From assembly GCA_942490855.1 (NCBI GenBank), contig CALNYS010000004.1:1116001-1180000 (forward strand): a stretch of 64,000 nucleotides of DNA, in the 5' to 3' direction. The position numbers and the translations under genes were made by a program. Positions 15,356 to 26,302 of this stretch are shown one piece after another. The notes below the pieces were generated by a model. The model did not search any database. It saw only the letters and a list, made by a program, of their open reading frames with translations, and had not been told where the DNA came from. Each line of letters begins with the position of its first letter. Position 1 is the first letter of the stretch. This stretch comes from CALNYS01 sp942490855 (lineage in GTDB: Bacteria > Planctomycetota > Phycisphaerae > Phycisphaerales > UBA1924).

Positions 15356-16351
15356 ATGGGCAAGATGTTCTACACCCTCGAGGAAGCGGCCACCAAGCTC
15401 AACAAGAGCGAGGACGAAGTCCGCGAGATGGCCAGCTCCGGACAGATCCAGGAGTTCCGCGACCGCGACAAGCTCATGTTCAAGGTCGAGCAGATCGACC
15501 TCCTCGCCGACGACGGCGGCTCGGACGACCTCGGCCTCGCCATCGACGAAGGCGATTCCCTCGGGCTCGATATCGACGCCGGCTCCGGCTCCGGCCTCGG
15601 CCTCGCCGCCGACACCGGCGCCGGAAGCGCCATCACCCTCGAACCACTCGACGGCTCAGGCGACGGCTCCGGCCTCGGCTCGGGCCTCGGCCTCGAGCCC
15701 TCCATCGCCGACGACACCTCCTCCACCCTCGGCTCCGGCCTCGGGTCCGGGCTCGGCTCGGGCCTCCTCGGCTCCAGCGGGGGCAGCTCCGTCGGCCTCG
15801 ACTCCATCTCCGACTCCGCCGAGCGCTCCGGCATCTCCATCTTCGAAGCCGACGAGATCGACTCCGCCGACCCCGCCGCCATGACCCAGATGACCGACGA
15901 CAGCCTGGGAGACCTCTCCCTCGACTCCGTCGGCTCCGGCTCCGGCCTCATGGACCTCACCCGCGAGAGCGACGACACCTCCCTCGGCGCCGAATTCCTC
16001 GACGAGGTCTACCCCGGCGACGAGGGCAGCGCGGGCGCCGGCGGGGGGCTCTTCGAAGGCGAAGGCGCCGACCCCATCCCCGCCGCACCGGGCGCCGCCA
16101 TCGTCGCCAGCGAACCCTACGACGGCGCCGGCTCCGGCCTCGTCGGCGGACTCGCCCTCGCCATGGTCATCGCACTCGCCGCCTCCATCGCCATCGTGGG
16201 CACCGCACTCGTCGGCTCCTCCTCCGCCAACCCCGTCGCCGGCCTCGGCGAAATGTTCGCCGACAAGCTCATGATCGTCGCCGGCGCCCTCGCCGGATTC
16301 GCCGTCCTCGCCGCGCTCATCGGCTTCGTCGTGGGCAAGCGCAGCGAATAA
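15356..16351 (+). CDS. excisionase-like HTH domain fused to Gly/Ser-rich linker and membrane anchor
   Basis: A 331-residue protein. Residues 1-50 form an excisionase/MerR-like winged HTH (YTLEEAATKLNKSEDEVREM, then GQIQEFRDRDKLMFKVEQID). About 190 residues of low-complexity Gly/Ser/Leu/Asp sequence follow (GSGLGSGLG repeats). Two membrane helices end the protein (GGLALAMVIALAASIAIVGT and MIVAGALAGFAVLAALIGFV). DNA binding tethered to the membrane is suggested; ligand and target unknown. AGGAG precedes ATG 15356. A terminator follows. The repetitive linker may vary in length. Confidence 0.82.
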   Translation: MGKMFYTLEEAATKLNKSEDEVREMASSGQIQEFRDRDKLMFKVEQIDLLADDGGSDDLGLAIDEGDSLGLDIDAGSGSGLGLAADTGAGSAITLEPLDGSGDGSGLGSGLGLEPSIADDTSSTLGSGLGSGLGSGLLGSSGGSSVGLDSISDSAERSGISIFEADEIDSADPAAMTQMTDDSLGDLSLDSVGSGSGLMDLTRESDDTSLGAEFLDEVYPGDEGSAGAGGGLFEGEGADPIPAAPGAAIVASEPYDGAGSGLVGGLALAMVIALAASIAIVGTALVGSSSANPVAGLGEMFADKLMIVAGALAGFAVLAALIGFVVGKRSE

Positions 16352-16377
16352 CGACCCCCGACCCGACCACCACCAAA

Positions 16378-16401
16378 GCGAGGCCAATGCCTCGCTTTTT
16401 T
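16378..16401 (+). terminator. rho-independent terminator
   Basis: A perfect 7-bp stem, GCGAGGC/GCCTCGC, with a four-base loop and a run of six T. Ends the transcript of the HTH/membrane gene. Confidence 0.9.
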
Positions 16402-16442
16402 CATGCGCACTCAACGCTCAAGAGCCCTCTAAGCCAGCTCCC

Positions 16443-17387
16443 CTACACCATCACATCAAGAATCCCAACACACCCAACCACCACCGACACCACCCCGTTG
16501 AGCGTAAAAAACGCCATCGGAAGCCCCGCCAGCCCCCGCCGCACAAGCACCCAGTGCTCCGCGACCAGCGCCGCGCCCACCACAACCACCGCCCCGTACA
16601 TCAGCACGCCCAGCCGCGGCTCCGTCCCCACCGCCAACGCCAGCAGCACGAACGCCCCAACGTGCAGCCCGCGCGACGCCCACGCCGCCCCGCGCGCCCC
16701 CAGCGCCGCAGGGATCGAACGCAGCCCCGCCCCGCGATCAAACTCCAGATCCTGCAGCGCGTACAGCACGTCAAACCCCGCCACCCACAGCGCCACGAAC
16801 CCCGCCAGCAGCAGCGTCGCCCCGCCGCTCGCCGTCACCCCGCCGCCGCCAAGCCCCAGCGTCCCCGGCGCCACCGCGATCGCCGCGGCTACCGGCGACG
16901 CCGCCAACGCCAGCCCCAAAAACACATGCGCCAGCGAAGTAAACCGCTTCGTGAACGAATAAAAAGACACCAGCCCCAGCGTCGGAACGCTCAGCGCCAG
17001 AGGCCACCAGTTCCCAAAGACCACAAACCCCGCGCACCCCGCGACGAACACCGCCGACGAGGCCGCGATCATCCACCCCGCCGCGCGCACCGAAAGCGCC
17101 CCCGACGCCACCGCCCGCCCCGCCGTCCGCGGGTTCGCCGCGTCAAACCCCCGGTCTGCCACCCGGTTGACCAGCATCGCGACCGTCCGCGCCGCCACCA
17201 TGCACACCACGATCAGCCCCGCCTGCCCCGCCGTCCGCCCTGCAGCCGCCCCCGCCGGAACCGCCAGCGCCCCGCCCAGCAGCGCAAAGGGCAACGCAAA
17301 GACCGAGTGCGCGAGCTTGATGTCGCGCAGCGCCAGCGAGAACGAACGGACCCCACCCGATTGTGTCGGAACAGCGACTTCGCTCAT
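16443..17387 (-). CDS. ubiA: UbiA-family prenyltransferase (menaquinone-type)
   Basis: A 314-residue integral membrane prenyltransferase with about eight to nine helices. The two Mg-diphosphate motifs are present: NRVADRGFDAANPRT and DVLYALQDLEFD. In organisms using the futalosine route the equivalent protein (MqnP) prenylates the naphthoquinone carboxylate. That role is favoured here because ubiX lies directly upstream (stop and start 9 bp apart, same strand) and ubiD is elsewhere in the window, with no ubiquinone genes seen. Acts in the inner membrane. Confidence 0.9.
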   Translation of the reverse strand: MSEVAVPTQSGGVRSFSLALRDIKLAHSVFALPFALLGGALAVPAGAAAGRTAGQAGLIVVCMVAARTVAMLVNRVADRGFDAANPRTAGRAVASGALSVRAAGWMIAASSAVFVAGCAGFVVFGNWWPLALSVPTLGLVSFYSFTKRFTSLAHVFLGLALAASPVAAAIAVAPGTLGLGGGGVTASGGATLLLAGFVALWVAGFDVLYALQDLEFDRGAGLRSIPAALGARGAAWASRGLHVGAFVLLALAVGTEPRLGVLMYGAVVVVGAALVAEHWVLVRRGLAGLPMAFFTLNGVVSVVVGCVGILDVMV

Positions 17388-17396
17388 CGCCCGATG

Positions 17397-18044
17397 TTAA
17401 AGCAACGGGTCGGGACGCACGCCCTCAAGCGACCCCGACCACCGCGCACTAATCCCGTGCTCCACCCCAACCAAATCAAGCGCCTTCGCCACCACGAAAT
17501 CGACCAGGTCCGCGATCCGCTCCGGGCCCAGGTAAAACCCCGGGTTCGTCGGCGCCACCACCGCGCCCGCCAGCGTCAGCGTCTCCATCGCGCGGATATC
17601 CATCAGCGTGAGCGGCGACTCCCGGTGGCACACCACCAGCCGACGGCGCTCCTTCAGCGTCACCGCCGCCGCCCGGCACAGCAGGTTGTCCCCCAACCCC
17701 GCCGCGATCGCGTTAAGCGTGTGCGACGACGCCGGCATCACCACCATCCCGTCGTGAAGGAACGACCCCGACGCGATGTCCGCCCCGATGTCCTTGATCG
17801 GGTGCAAAAACACCCCGTGCGCCGTCAACTCTTTGGCCGGGATCGTTTCGCGCAACCCGACCAGCCGCGCCGCGTCCTGCGGGAACTTCACGCCAAGCTC
17901 GTCAACGAGCAGCCGCTTCCCCGCGTCCGTCACCGTGACGTGCGCCTCGTGCCCGAGCGCCACGAGAACCGACAGCAGCCGCTGCGCGTACACCGCGCCA
18001 GACGCCCCGCTGATCCCCACCACAATGCGCTTGCGTTCGCTCAT
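17397..18044 (-). CDS. ubiX: flavin prenyltransferase UbiX
   Basis: A 215-residue flavoprotein that makes prenylated FMN, the cofactor of UbiD decarboxylases. Family motifs are intact: VVGISGASGAVYAQRLL at the N-terminus, MPASSHTLNAIAAGLGDNL, then VCHRESPLTLMDIRAMETL and GAVVAPTNPGFY. Length is typical. It is the first gene of a ubiX-ubiA operon and is divergent from the dehydrogenase at 18101 with a 56-bp gap. Confidence 0.95.
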   Translation of the reverse strand: MSERKRIVVGISGASGAVYAQRLLSVLVALGHEAHVTVTDAGKRLLVDELGVKFPQDAARLVGLRETIPAKELTAHGVFLHPIKDIGADIASGSFLHDGMVVMPASSHTLNAIAAGLGDNLLCRAAAVTLKERRRLVVCHRESPLTLMDIRAMETLTLAGAVVAPTNPGFYLGPERIADLVDFVVAKALDLVGVEHGISARWSGSLEGVRPDPLL

Positions 18045-18100
18045 CTCGCACAGCCTAGGCGCACGCGCCGCCCAGAGCCCGATCTCCTACCCTTCTCTCC

Positions 18101-19069
18101 ATGAGCGCACCCCTCGTCCTCATCACCCGCCCCGTCCCCGGCGCCCCCGACATCCCCGGCGCCGAGATCCGCACCGGCCCCCCCGAGGGCTTCACCAACG
18201 CCGCAGAACTCAACGCCTGGGTCGCCTCGCAGAGCGCCCCCAGCGCCGTGGTCACGATGTTCCACGACCCCGTGAACGCCGCGTTCCTCGACGCCGCAGG
18301 TCCGACCCTCAAAGGCGTCGTCAACTTCGCCGTCGGCTACGACAACATCGACGTCCCCGCCTGCCGCGACCGCGCCGTGCGCGTCTGCAACACCCCCGAC
18401 GCCGTCACCGAAGGCACCGCCGACCTCGCCTGGGCGCTCCTCCTCTCCTGCGCCCGCCGCCTCACCGAAACCGGACGCTACGTCCGCGAAGGCAAGTTCC
18501 AACGCCCCCTCGGCATGGGCGACTTCCTCGGGCTCGACATCGCCGGGCGCACCCTCCTCATCGTCGGCGCCGGCCGCATCGGCTACGCCACCGCGATGCG
18601 CTCCCTCGGCTGGGGCATGAAGGTCCTCTACGTCGCCCGCTCCCGCCACCTCGATTTCGAGTTCGCCCCCCTAAACGCCGAGCGCGTCGAGCTCGACGAG
18701 GGCCTCGCCCGCGCCGACTACATCTCCATCCACACCCCGCTCACCCCGCAAACCAAACACCTCATCAACGCCGACAAACTCGCGCTGATGAAAGAACGCG
18801 CCGTCCTCGTCAACACCTCCCGCGGCCCCACCGTCGATGAAGCCGCGCTCGTCGACGCGCTCCGGAACAACCGCATCTTCGCCGCGGGCCTCGACGTCTA
18901 CGAGAACGAGCCCGCGCTCGCCCCCGGCCTCGCCGAACTCGACAACGCCGTCCTCACCCCACACATCGGCTCCGGCGCCGGGCGCTACCGCGAACTCATG
19001 ACCGAACTCGTCAGCGCCAACGTCCGCGCCCTCCTCGCAGGAACCGACCCGCCCAACCTCGTGGGCTAA
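18101..19069 (+). CDS. D-2-hydroxyacid dehydrogenase (glyoxylate/hydroxypyruvate reductase-like)
   Basis: A 322-residue NAD(P)-dependent dehydrogenase. The dinucleotide fold has GAGRIG (usually GLGRIG); the catalytic arginine is in VNTSRGPTVDE, the glutamate in DVYENEP, and the histidine in TPHIGSG. VNFAVGYDNID and LTPQTKHLIN are typical of the GyaR/glyoxylate reductase group. Cytosolic; substrate probably glyoxylate or hydroxypyruvate, but the family is broad. It is followed by one copy of the palindromic repeat. Confidence 0.92.
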   Translation: MSAPLVLITRPVPGAPDIPGAEIRTGPPEGFTNAAELNAWVASQSAPSAVVTMFHDPVNAAFLDAAGPTLKGVVNFAVGYDNIDVPACRDRAVRVCNTPDAVTEGTADLAWALLLSCARRLTETGRYVREGKFQRPLGMGDFLGLDIAGRTLLIVGAGRIGYATAMRSLGWGMKVLYVARSRHLDFEFAPLNAERVELDEGLARADYISIHTPLTPQTKHLINADKLALMKERAVLVNTSRGPTVDEAALVDALRNNRIFAAGLDVYENEPALAPGLAELDNAVLTPHIGSGAGRYRELMTELVSANVRALLAGTDPPNLVG

Positions 19070-19100
19070 ACACGCCCGGATGAAGCGCGACGAACGGATC

Positions 19101-19139
19101 CGCCCCCTCTCCCACGGGGAGAGGGCCGGGGTGAGGGGA
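19101..19139. repeat. single copy of the palindromic repeat
   Basis: CCCCCTCTCCC and GGGAGAGGG around a four-base centre, then CCGGGGTGAGGGGA, closely matching the units at 2920-2956 and 4725-4766. It lies between convergent genes. A second small hairpin (GCGAGCAACGCTCGC) follows at about 19152. Confidence 0.75.
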
Positions 19140-19198
19140 CCAAAAAAAAGAAGCGAGCAACGCTCGCCTCAATACTCACTCCGATATGTCGTCGGGGC

Positions 19199-19954
19199 TC
19201 AGAACCGGCTCGCGGCGATCGCGTCCCGCAACGGCGCCAGCAGGTGCGCCGCCGCACGCTGCTCGACCAAATGCTCGGCCTCGCTCATCAGGTAGTCGAA
19301 CTGCGCCGGGAGCTCCTTCACGTCCGAGACCGGACGCGTCGAACGCACCGTCACGTACACGCTGATCGGCTCGCCGGGCGCGTCCTCAGACCCCGACGGC
19401 GCGTCGGCCGCGCTCGTCCGGGACTTGACCTCAAAGTACGCCTGCACGTCGTGCGTCTCGCTGAGCGAAACGCCAAAGAACGGCTGGATGTCCATCGGCG
19501 TCGTCTCGTCGGGGCGCACCAGCATCGCCGCGGGCGAGTCCGCGTAGAGCGCGTCGAACACGATCGCGCTGTGGTTCCCCGCCGCCTCGAGATCAAACCC
19601 CAGCAGGACCTCGAGGTACTCGACGTCCAGCGGGTTGATGCTCAGGTAGAAGGGAGACGTCTCGAGCGCAAGACGGTGGATCGCGCCCGCCTCCTCGATC
19701 GTGTCAGGGTTCACCGTCCCGGCGCGAAGGCTGTTCCGGCGCAGCGCCAGCCACTCGTACGAGCCGCTGCGATCGCCGGACTCGAGCGCCAACTCGCCGC
19801 GGAACCGCTTGAACTTGTTCATCCCGGGGCGCTGACGGCGCACCCGCTCGAAGAGATCAAGCACCGGCTCCCGCCCCGTCGGAAGATCCATCTTCAGCGA
19901 CAGCTTCGAGTTGACATAAAAGTCGTTGCAAAGCGCAGCGTAACTGGTCGGCAT
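19199..19954 (-). CDS. conserved planctomycete hypothetical protein, 251 aa
   Basis: Soluble protein beginning MPTSYAALCNDFYVNSKLSL. Conserved-looking blocks are ETSPFYLSINPLDVEYLEVL, AGNHSAIVFDALY and FDYLMSEAEHLVEQRA. No signal peptide, membrane helix or known active site. I recognise the pattern as a widespread planctomycete family without a function. AAAGGGATT upstream of the ATG provides a ribosome site. Upstream 136 bp has no gene. Confidence 0.82.
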   Translation of the reverse strand: MPTSYAALCNDFYVNSKLSLKMDLPTGREPVLDLFERVRRQRPGMNKFKRFRGELALESGDRSGSYEWLALRRNSLRAGTVNPDTIEEAGAIHRLALETSPFYLSINPLDVEYLEVLLGFDLEAAGNHSAIVFDALYADSPAAMLVRPDETTPMDIQPFFGVSLSETHDVQAYFEVKSRTSAADAPSGSEDAPGEPISVYVTVRSTRPVSDVKELPAQFDYLMSEAEHLVEQRAAAHLLAPLRDAIAASRF

Positions 19955-20090
19955 TAGTGGTTGAATCCCTTTCTCACGCAGGCCAGTCTATGGCCCGCGC
20001 CCCCCGGTGTCGATGCTCCACCACCCACCGCGTAGGACGCGCAGGGTGGGTCCTGAACGATCCTGCCGGTTGTGCGGAAAAAACGGCGCA

Positions 20091-20810
20091 TTATCGAACC
20101 ACCCCCGTTCGGGGCAGCGCCCCGCCAAGGATCCACGCCGCCAATTCGGCGCTCCCGCCAAGTCCATCAACGACCAGGTCCGCGCCAGAGCCCACAAGGG
20201 CCTCCGCGTCGTACCGCCCCGTCGTCACCGCCAGCGAGCGATGCCCGCCCGCCCGCGCACACCCCACGTCCCCGGGCGTATCCCCGACCACCACGACCCG
20301 CTCCCCGCCGACCGTCTCGCCGCGCAGAACGCCGTACCGCTCAATCGCCACCGCCGGCAGGTGATCCCGGTGGGGGGGATCCTCAGGGGACTCATCCCCC
20401 CAGACCCGCACCTCAAACGCGTCGATCGAGAACCCCGCCGAGCGGAGCTTCATCTCGCCCGTCTCGCGGTAGTTCCCCGTCAGCAGCCCGACGGTCACGC
20501 CCTCAAGAGCGCCCAGCGCCTCGACAAAGCCCATCGCCCCGTCAAGCGCCCGCACCGGGCGTTCATGCAGGTCGCGCTCCAGCCGGGCCGTGTACGCGTC
20601 CCGCAACGCGGCGTGGTTCTCCTCGCTCGCCTCGATCCCATTGAGCCGCAGCAGGTCCGTCACGATCAGCGGGTCCAGGCGTCCCGAGTACGTGACCCCC
20701 TCGGCGAGGAGCTCGCGCCCAAACGCATCGCGACCGCCCGCGGCCAGCGCCCGCATACCCACTCCGTCACCGGTAAGAAGCGTCCCGTCGATGTCCAGCA
20801 GCACAAGCAT
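20091..20810 (-). CDS. HAD superfamily hydrolase (phosphatase)
   Basis: A 239-residue phosphatase-like protein. Motif I is LLDIDGTLL at residues 4-12 with both nucleophilic aspartates, motif II is GLLTGNYRET, and the C-terminal motif is VVVGDTPGDVGCARA. A helical cap of about 80 residues sits between motifs I and II, as in phosphoglycolate phosphatase-like members. The substrate cannot be told. Located upstream of the 19199-19954 gene on the same strand. Confidence 0.9.
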   Translation of the reverse strand: MLVLLDIDGTLLTGDGVGMRALAAGGRDAFGRELLAEGVTYSGRLDPLIVTDLLRLNGIEASEENHAALRDAYTARLERDLHERPVRALDGAMGFVEALGALEGVTVGLLTGNYRETGEMKLRSAGFSIDAFEVRVWGDESPEDPPHRDHLPAVAIERYGVLRGETVGGERVVVVGDTPGDVGCARAGGHRSLAVTTGRYDAEALVGSGADLVVDGLGGSAELAAWILGGALPRTGVVR

Positions 20811-20886
20811 CCGGCGTCCCTCCTCCCTGCGTGGTCGGCCCCCGGATGTCGCCGCCCACCAGCGGGGCGGCCATGCTAGACACGCG

Positions 20887-21180
20887 TCAGCGGATCTCGA
20901 ACCCCGCGTAACCTCTGGTAGTTTCTGAGGTTGTTAGCTTTTCGCTGTCGATGTGCGAGCCCATGCGCTCGCGGAGAGCGTCCAAATACGCCTCCACCGC
21001 GCCGCGATCGCCCTCGGCGATCAGAGACACCGTCCCGTCCGCCTCGTTACGGATCCAGCCCGTCACCCCGTGCTCGTTGGCCAGCTCGTGCGAGACCGCA
21101 CGAAACCCAACCCCCTGCACCCGTCCGTGAAATGTCAGCTCGAATCGCATGGTCGGGATGGTATCTGGATGGTCGCTCAT
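20887..21180 (-). CDS. acyP: acylphosphatase
   Basis: A small (97 aa) enzyme hydrolysing acyl phosphates. The signature FHGRVQGVGFRAV carries the catalytic arginine, and GWIRNEADGTV the catalytic asparagine. ATG at 21180 adds ten residues (MSDHPDTIPT) before the family start but has AGGAAG at ideal spacing, whereas ATG at 21150 has none. A TATAAC hexamer about 20 bp upstream could be the -10 element. Confidence 0.92.
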   Translation of the reverse strand: MSDHPDTIPTMRFELTFHGRVQGVGFRAVSHELANEHGVTGWIRNEADGTVSLIAEGDRGAVEAYLDALRERMGSHIDSEKLTTSETTRGYAGFEIR

Positions 21181-21481
21181 GTGTCTTCCTGATCGGGTTA
21201 TACGGACGAGAAGAATGAAAAAATAGGCGAACCCTGCGGTTGCCTCCCGTGCTAGACGGTCTATCCTTTCCAACGTTCGAGGCGCGCGTTTTACCGGATC
21301 TCGGCCGCGGCACTCCCGGGCTGGCCAGATCAAACCCCTACGCCACTCAACACATCGGTCAGAACACTATCACTACGTCCCGGCGCCGCCCAAGGCCCGG
21401 CAGACATTACGTGGCGCGCACACGCACGCCTCTGATGGACGCCGACCCGAGTCCGCGCGCCGCCCGCGCCTCCCACCCCAC
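21181..21481. other. intergenic region between acyP and dnaG
   Basis: About 300 bp between divergent genes. The left part is AT-richer and probably holds the acyP promoter. I see no rpsU, tRNA or convincing small ORF; an ATG at 21435 is out of frame with dnaG. Confidence 0.5.
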
Positions 21482-23305
21482 GTGCCCGCTCAAACATTCG
21501 CACAAACCGACGACCGCCAACGCGTCCTCGACGCGACAGACATCGTGCGCCTCGTCGGAGAGCACGTCGCTCTCAAGCCCAAGGGACGCGAGCACGTCTG
21601 CCTCTGCCCCTTCCACGACGACCGCAACCCCTCCTGCTACGTCGTCCCCGTCAAACAGATCTTCCACTGCTTCGTCTGCGGCGCCGGCGGCAACGCCATC
21701 GACTTCGTCATGAAGTTCCACCAGCTCGGCTTCCGCGAAGCCCTCCAGCTCCTCGCCGACCGCTCCGGCGTCACACTCACCCCCTACAAGGGAGCGAGCG
21801 AACGCCAGAGCTCCGAGCCCGGCGTCACCAAGCAGGACGTCGCCACCGCGGGCGCCACCGCACTCGATTTCTTCCGCGCCATCCTCAATCACGAAACCCA
21901 CGGCGCCGACACCCGCGAGGCCATCGCCAAACGCGGCTTCACCGACGAAACCAGCGCACGCTTCGAGCTCGGCGCCAGCCCCGACCGCTGGGACGGGCTC
22001 CTCAAAACCATCGAGGCCAAGGGCCTCGACACCGCGCCCTTCGTCGCCGCGGGGCTCCTCAAACGACGCGAGTCCGGCGGGCTCTACGACGCCTTCCGAC
22101 ACCGCTGGGTCTTCCCCATCCGCGACCAGCTCGGGCGCGTCGTCGCCTTCGGCGGGCGCAAGCTCCGCGAAGAGGACGACCCCAAATACCTCAACTCGTC
22201 CGAGACCCCCATCTTCGACAAGTCCTCCACCTGCTACGGGCTCCCCCAGGCCACCGAACGCATCCGCGAGACCCGGCGCGCCGTCGTCGTCGAGGGCTAC
22301 ACCGACGTCATCGCCTGCCACCAGGCCGGCGAGACCAACGTCGTTGCCACCCTCGGCACCGCCCTCACCCCCAAGCACGCCCGCGTCCTGCGCCGACTCT
22401 GCGACGAGGTCGTCCTCGTCTTCGACGGCGACGAAGCCGGGCAACGCGCCGCCGACCGCGCCCTCGCCATCTTCTTCGCCGAGCCCATCGACGTGCGCAT
22501 CGCCGTCCTCCCCGGGGGCGCCGACCCCGCCGACCTCGTCGCGCAGGAAAACGGCGCCGAGAAATGGCGCGACGCCATCGAGAACGCCGCCGACGCCCTC
22601 GACTTCCGCTTTGCGCGCATGGCCGCGCGCCTCGGCGCGATGACCCCCACCGCCCGCCTCCGCGCCGTCGAAGAAGACATCGCCACCCTCCGCGACCTCG
22701 GCGTCGCCCGCCTCTCGCCCATCCGGCGCAAGCACGTCGTCCGACGCCTCGCCCAGCTCGCCGGCGTTGACGAGGGCGCCGTCCAGCGCGCCTTCCAGGC
22801 CCTCCCCCCGAACCGCCGCCACGACGCGGCCGCGGCCGCGCCCGAACCGACCACCCGGCGCGCCGAGCCCGGCGGCCCCGCCGAGCACCTCGTGGGCCTC
22901 CTCCTCGCCGCACCCGCCTACCGCACCCGCCTGGCCGACGACGAGACCGCGCGCCTCCGCTCGGCCGCGGCCGCGGCCGAAGGCGCCCTTGCCCAACTCG
23001 CCGAGATCGCCCTCTCCGCCGCCAGCCTCGACACACTCGACGACCCCGACGCCCGCGCGACCGGCGTCGCGTGGTCGCGCCACATCGAACGCGTCACCGA
23101 GGACGACGACGAGCGGGTCAAAAAGTTCTTCGAGGAATGCCTCGCCGCACTCTCGCGCCTACCGTCACCGCCCGCCCCAGCGGAACCCACCGGCGCGTCT
23201 TCCGATCAACCGTCGTCCTCCGACGACGTCTTCGCACGCATCAACGCCATCCGCACCCATGGCGGCAACCCAACCGCCCTCGCCTCGCCCGGTACCAACG
23301 ACTGA
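21482..23305 (+). CDS. dnaG: DNA primase DnaG
   Basis: A 607-residue primase that makes RNA primers at the replication fork. The N-terminal CHC2 zinc finger is intact (C42-P-F-H45 and C63-F-V-C66). The catalytic core contains FPIRDQLGRVVAFGGR, and the TOPRIM domain has VVVEGYTDVIACHQAG and VFDGDEAGQRAA. The C-terminal helicase-interaction region is Ala-rich and diverged. GTG at 21482 is the only start that fits the family. rpoD follows 89 bp later, the classical macromolecular synthesis order, but rpsU is not present upstream. Confidence 0.97.
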   Translation: MPAQTFAQTDDRQRVLDATDIVRLVGEHVALKPKGREHVCLCPFHDDRNPSCYVVPVKQIFHCFVCGAGGNAIDFVMKFHQLGFREALQLLADRSGVTLTPYKGASERQSSEPGVTKQDVATAGATALDFFRAILNHETHGADTREAIAKRGFTDETSARFELGASPDRWDGLLKTIEAKGLDTAPFVAAGLLKRRESGGLYDAFRHRWVFPIRDQLGRVVAFGGRKLREEDDPKYLNSSETPIFDKSSTCYGLPQATERIRETRRAVVVEGYTDVIACHQAGETNVVATLGTALTPKHARVLRRLCDEVVLVFDGDEAGQRAADRALAIFFAEPIDVRIAVLPGGADPADLVAQENGAEKWRDAIENAADALDFRFARMAARLGAMTPTARLRAVEEDIATLRDLGVARLSPIRRKHVVRRLAQLAGVDEGAVQRAFQALPPNRRHDAAAAAPEPTTRRAEPGGPAEHLVGLLLAAPAYRTRLADDETARLRSAAAAAEGALAQLAEIALSAASLDTLDDPDARATGVAWSRHIERVTEDDDERVKKFFEECLAALSRLPSPPAPAEPTGASSDQPSSSDDVFARINAIRTHGGNPTALASPGTND

Positions 23306-23394
23306 CCCGTCCCCGCGCACGCCGCCCGACCGCGCCGTGCCCGATTCACACCTCTCACGCTCCCCGAGCGGACAACGTCTGGAGAACTCTGCCT

Positions 23395-25278
<1,884 letters not shown>

Positions 25279-25310
25279 TCGCTCAGGCGAACATCTGATT
25301 CACAAACGAG

Positions 25311-25343
25311 ACGACGCCGGGGAAAGCCTCGGCGTCGTTTTTT
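25311..25343 (+). terminator. rho-independent terminator after rpoD
   Basis: A perfect 9-bp stem, ACGACGCCG/CGGCGTCGT, with a short purine-rich loop and six T residues. Confidence 0.92.
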
Positions 25344-25354
25344 ATTGCAGTGCG

Positions 25355-25669
25355 TCAGGATTTCATCACCAGCACGCCAACCGCGCCGACGCAGACCAAC
25401 CCGACCGCCACCCATTCCACCGCCGACGCGTTCGGCCTCGAAACGACCTCCGCGATCATCGCCGTCGCGACCGCCAGCATCGCGCCGCGCATCCACGGCA
25501 GCAACACGCGGTACTTGGGCATCAACGCAAGCTCACGCCGGTACTCCGCACGCGTCGCCCCCGCGGGTTTCGGATTTCGGTTGAGCAGCAATACAAGCTT
25601 CAAACTGGCGACGACCATCACCAACGATCCGAGGAAGAACATCACAGAGACAGCGATATCAAAGCTCAT
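25355..25669 (-). CDS. small membrane protein, 104 aa
   Basis: Two or three predicted membrane helices: VSVMFFLGSLVMVVASLKLV at the N-terminus, GAMLAVATAMIAEVV, and VAVGLVCVGAVGVLVM at the C-terminus, with a basic loop between. No motif recognised. It follows the 25680-26111 gene by 10 bp, so they probably form an operon; the products may work together in the membrane. Confidence 0.7.
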   Translation of the reverse strand: MSFDIAVSVMFFLGSLVMVVASLKLVLLLNRNPKPAGATRAEYRRELALMPKYRVLLPWMRGAMLAVATAMIAEVVSRPNASAVEWVAVGLVCVGAVGVLVMKS

Positions 25670-25679
25670 CGCACCACTC

Positions 25680-26111
25680 CTACCCCCTCACCGCGATCCA
25701 CGAAAACCCAAAACCCAGCATCGCCACAAGCAACACGCCCGCGATCGTCGCCCGCGTCAGCGGACGCAGCCGCGACCGGAGCGCCACCAACGGCACGACG
25801 CTTAGCGCAAAGCACGCTTGCATGCCGAGAAGCAGCGCATCGTGCCACTCCCACGACGGCACAACGTGCTCAACCACCGCGACCACGCTCAGGCACGCGA
25901 CGCTCGCGATGAGCAGCCAGAGTTCCCACCCGGGCTTGTAAGCCTCGCAGGACTCCGCAACCTCGCCGCGTGTCGCCGTGACGGGAATCGCCGTGTACAT
26001 CGGCACGAAGCGAGCAAGCATCGCCACGCCGCTCGCTAGCGACCCGGCGTAGCCGACGATCTCCAAAACCTTCAGCGCTTCCAACACCCGCCTCCTTACC
26101 ACCGATTCCAC
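25680..26111 (-). CDS. membrane protein, 143 aa
   Basis: Four predicted helices: VGYAGSLASGVAMLARFV, LWLLIASVACLSVVAVVEHV, ALLLGMQACFALSVVPLVAL and IAGVLLVAMLGFGFSWIAV. No catalytic motif. GC3 is a little lower than in neighbours. First gene of a two-gene leftward operon divergent from rnr. Function unknown. Confidence 0.7.
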   Translation of the reverse strand: MESVVRRRVLEALKVLEIVGYAGSLASGVAMLARFVPMYTAIPVTATRGEVAESCEAYKPGWELWLLIASVACLSVVAVVEHVVPSWEWHDALLLGMQACFALSVVPLVALRSRLRPLTRATIAGVLLVAMLGFGFSWIAVRG

Positions 26112-26302
26112 AAACCAATTCTCCCACGCCTTCTGCCGGATACAATCCCCTAACCGGGGAAGAACCGACGCGGCCGCCGTGTCCCGCCAGCCGCCCGCCC
26201 GCGCGCAACCGCCCCCGCCGCCGCGTACAGTCTACGAAAACCAAGACGAACCCCTTCAAACTCACACGCCCGCAGAGCTGCCCTACGAAAGGCGCCGCCC
26301 CT

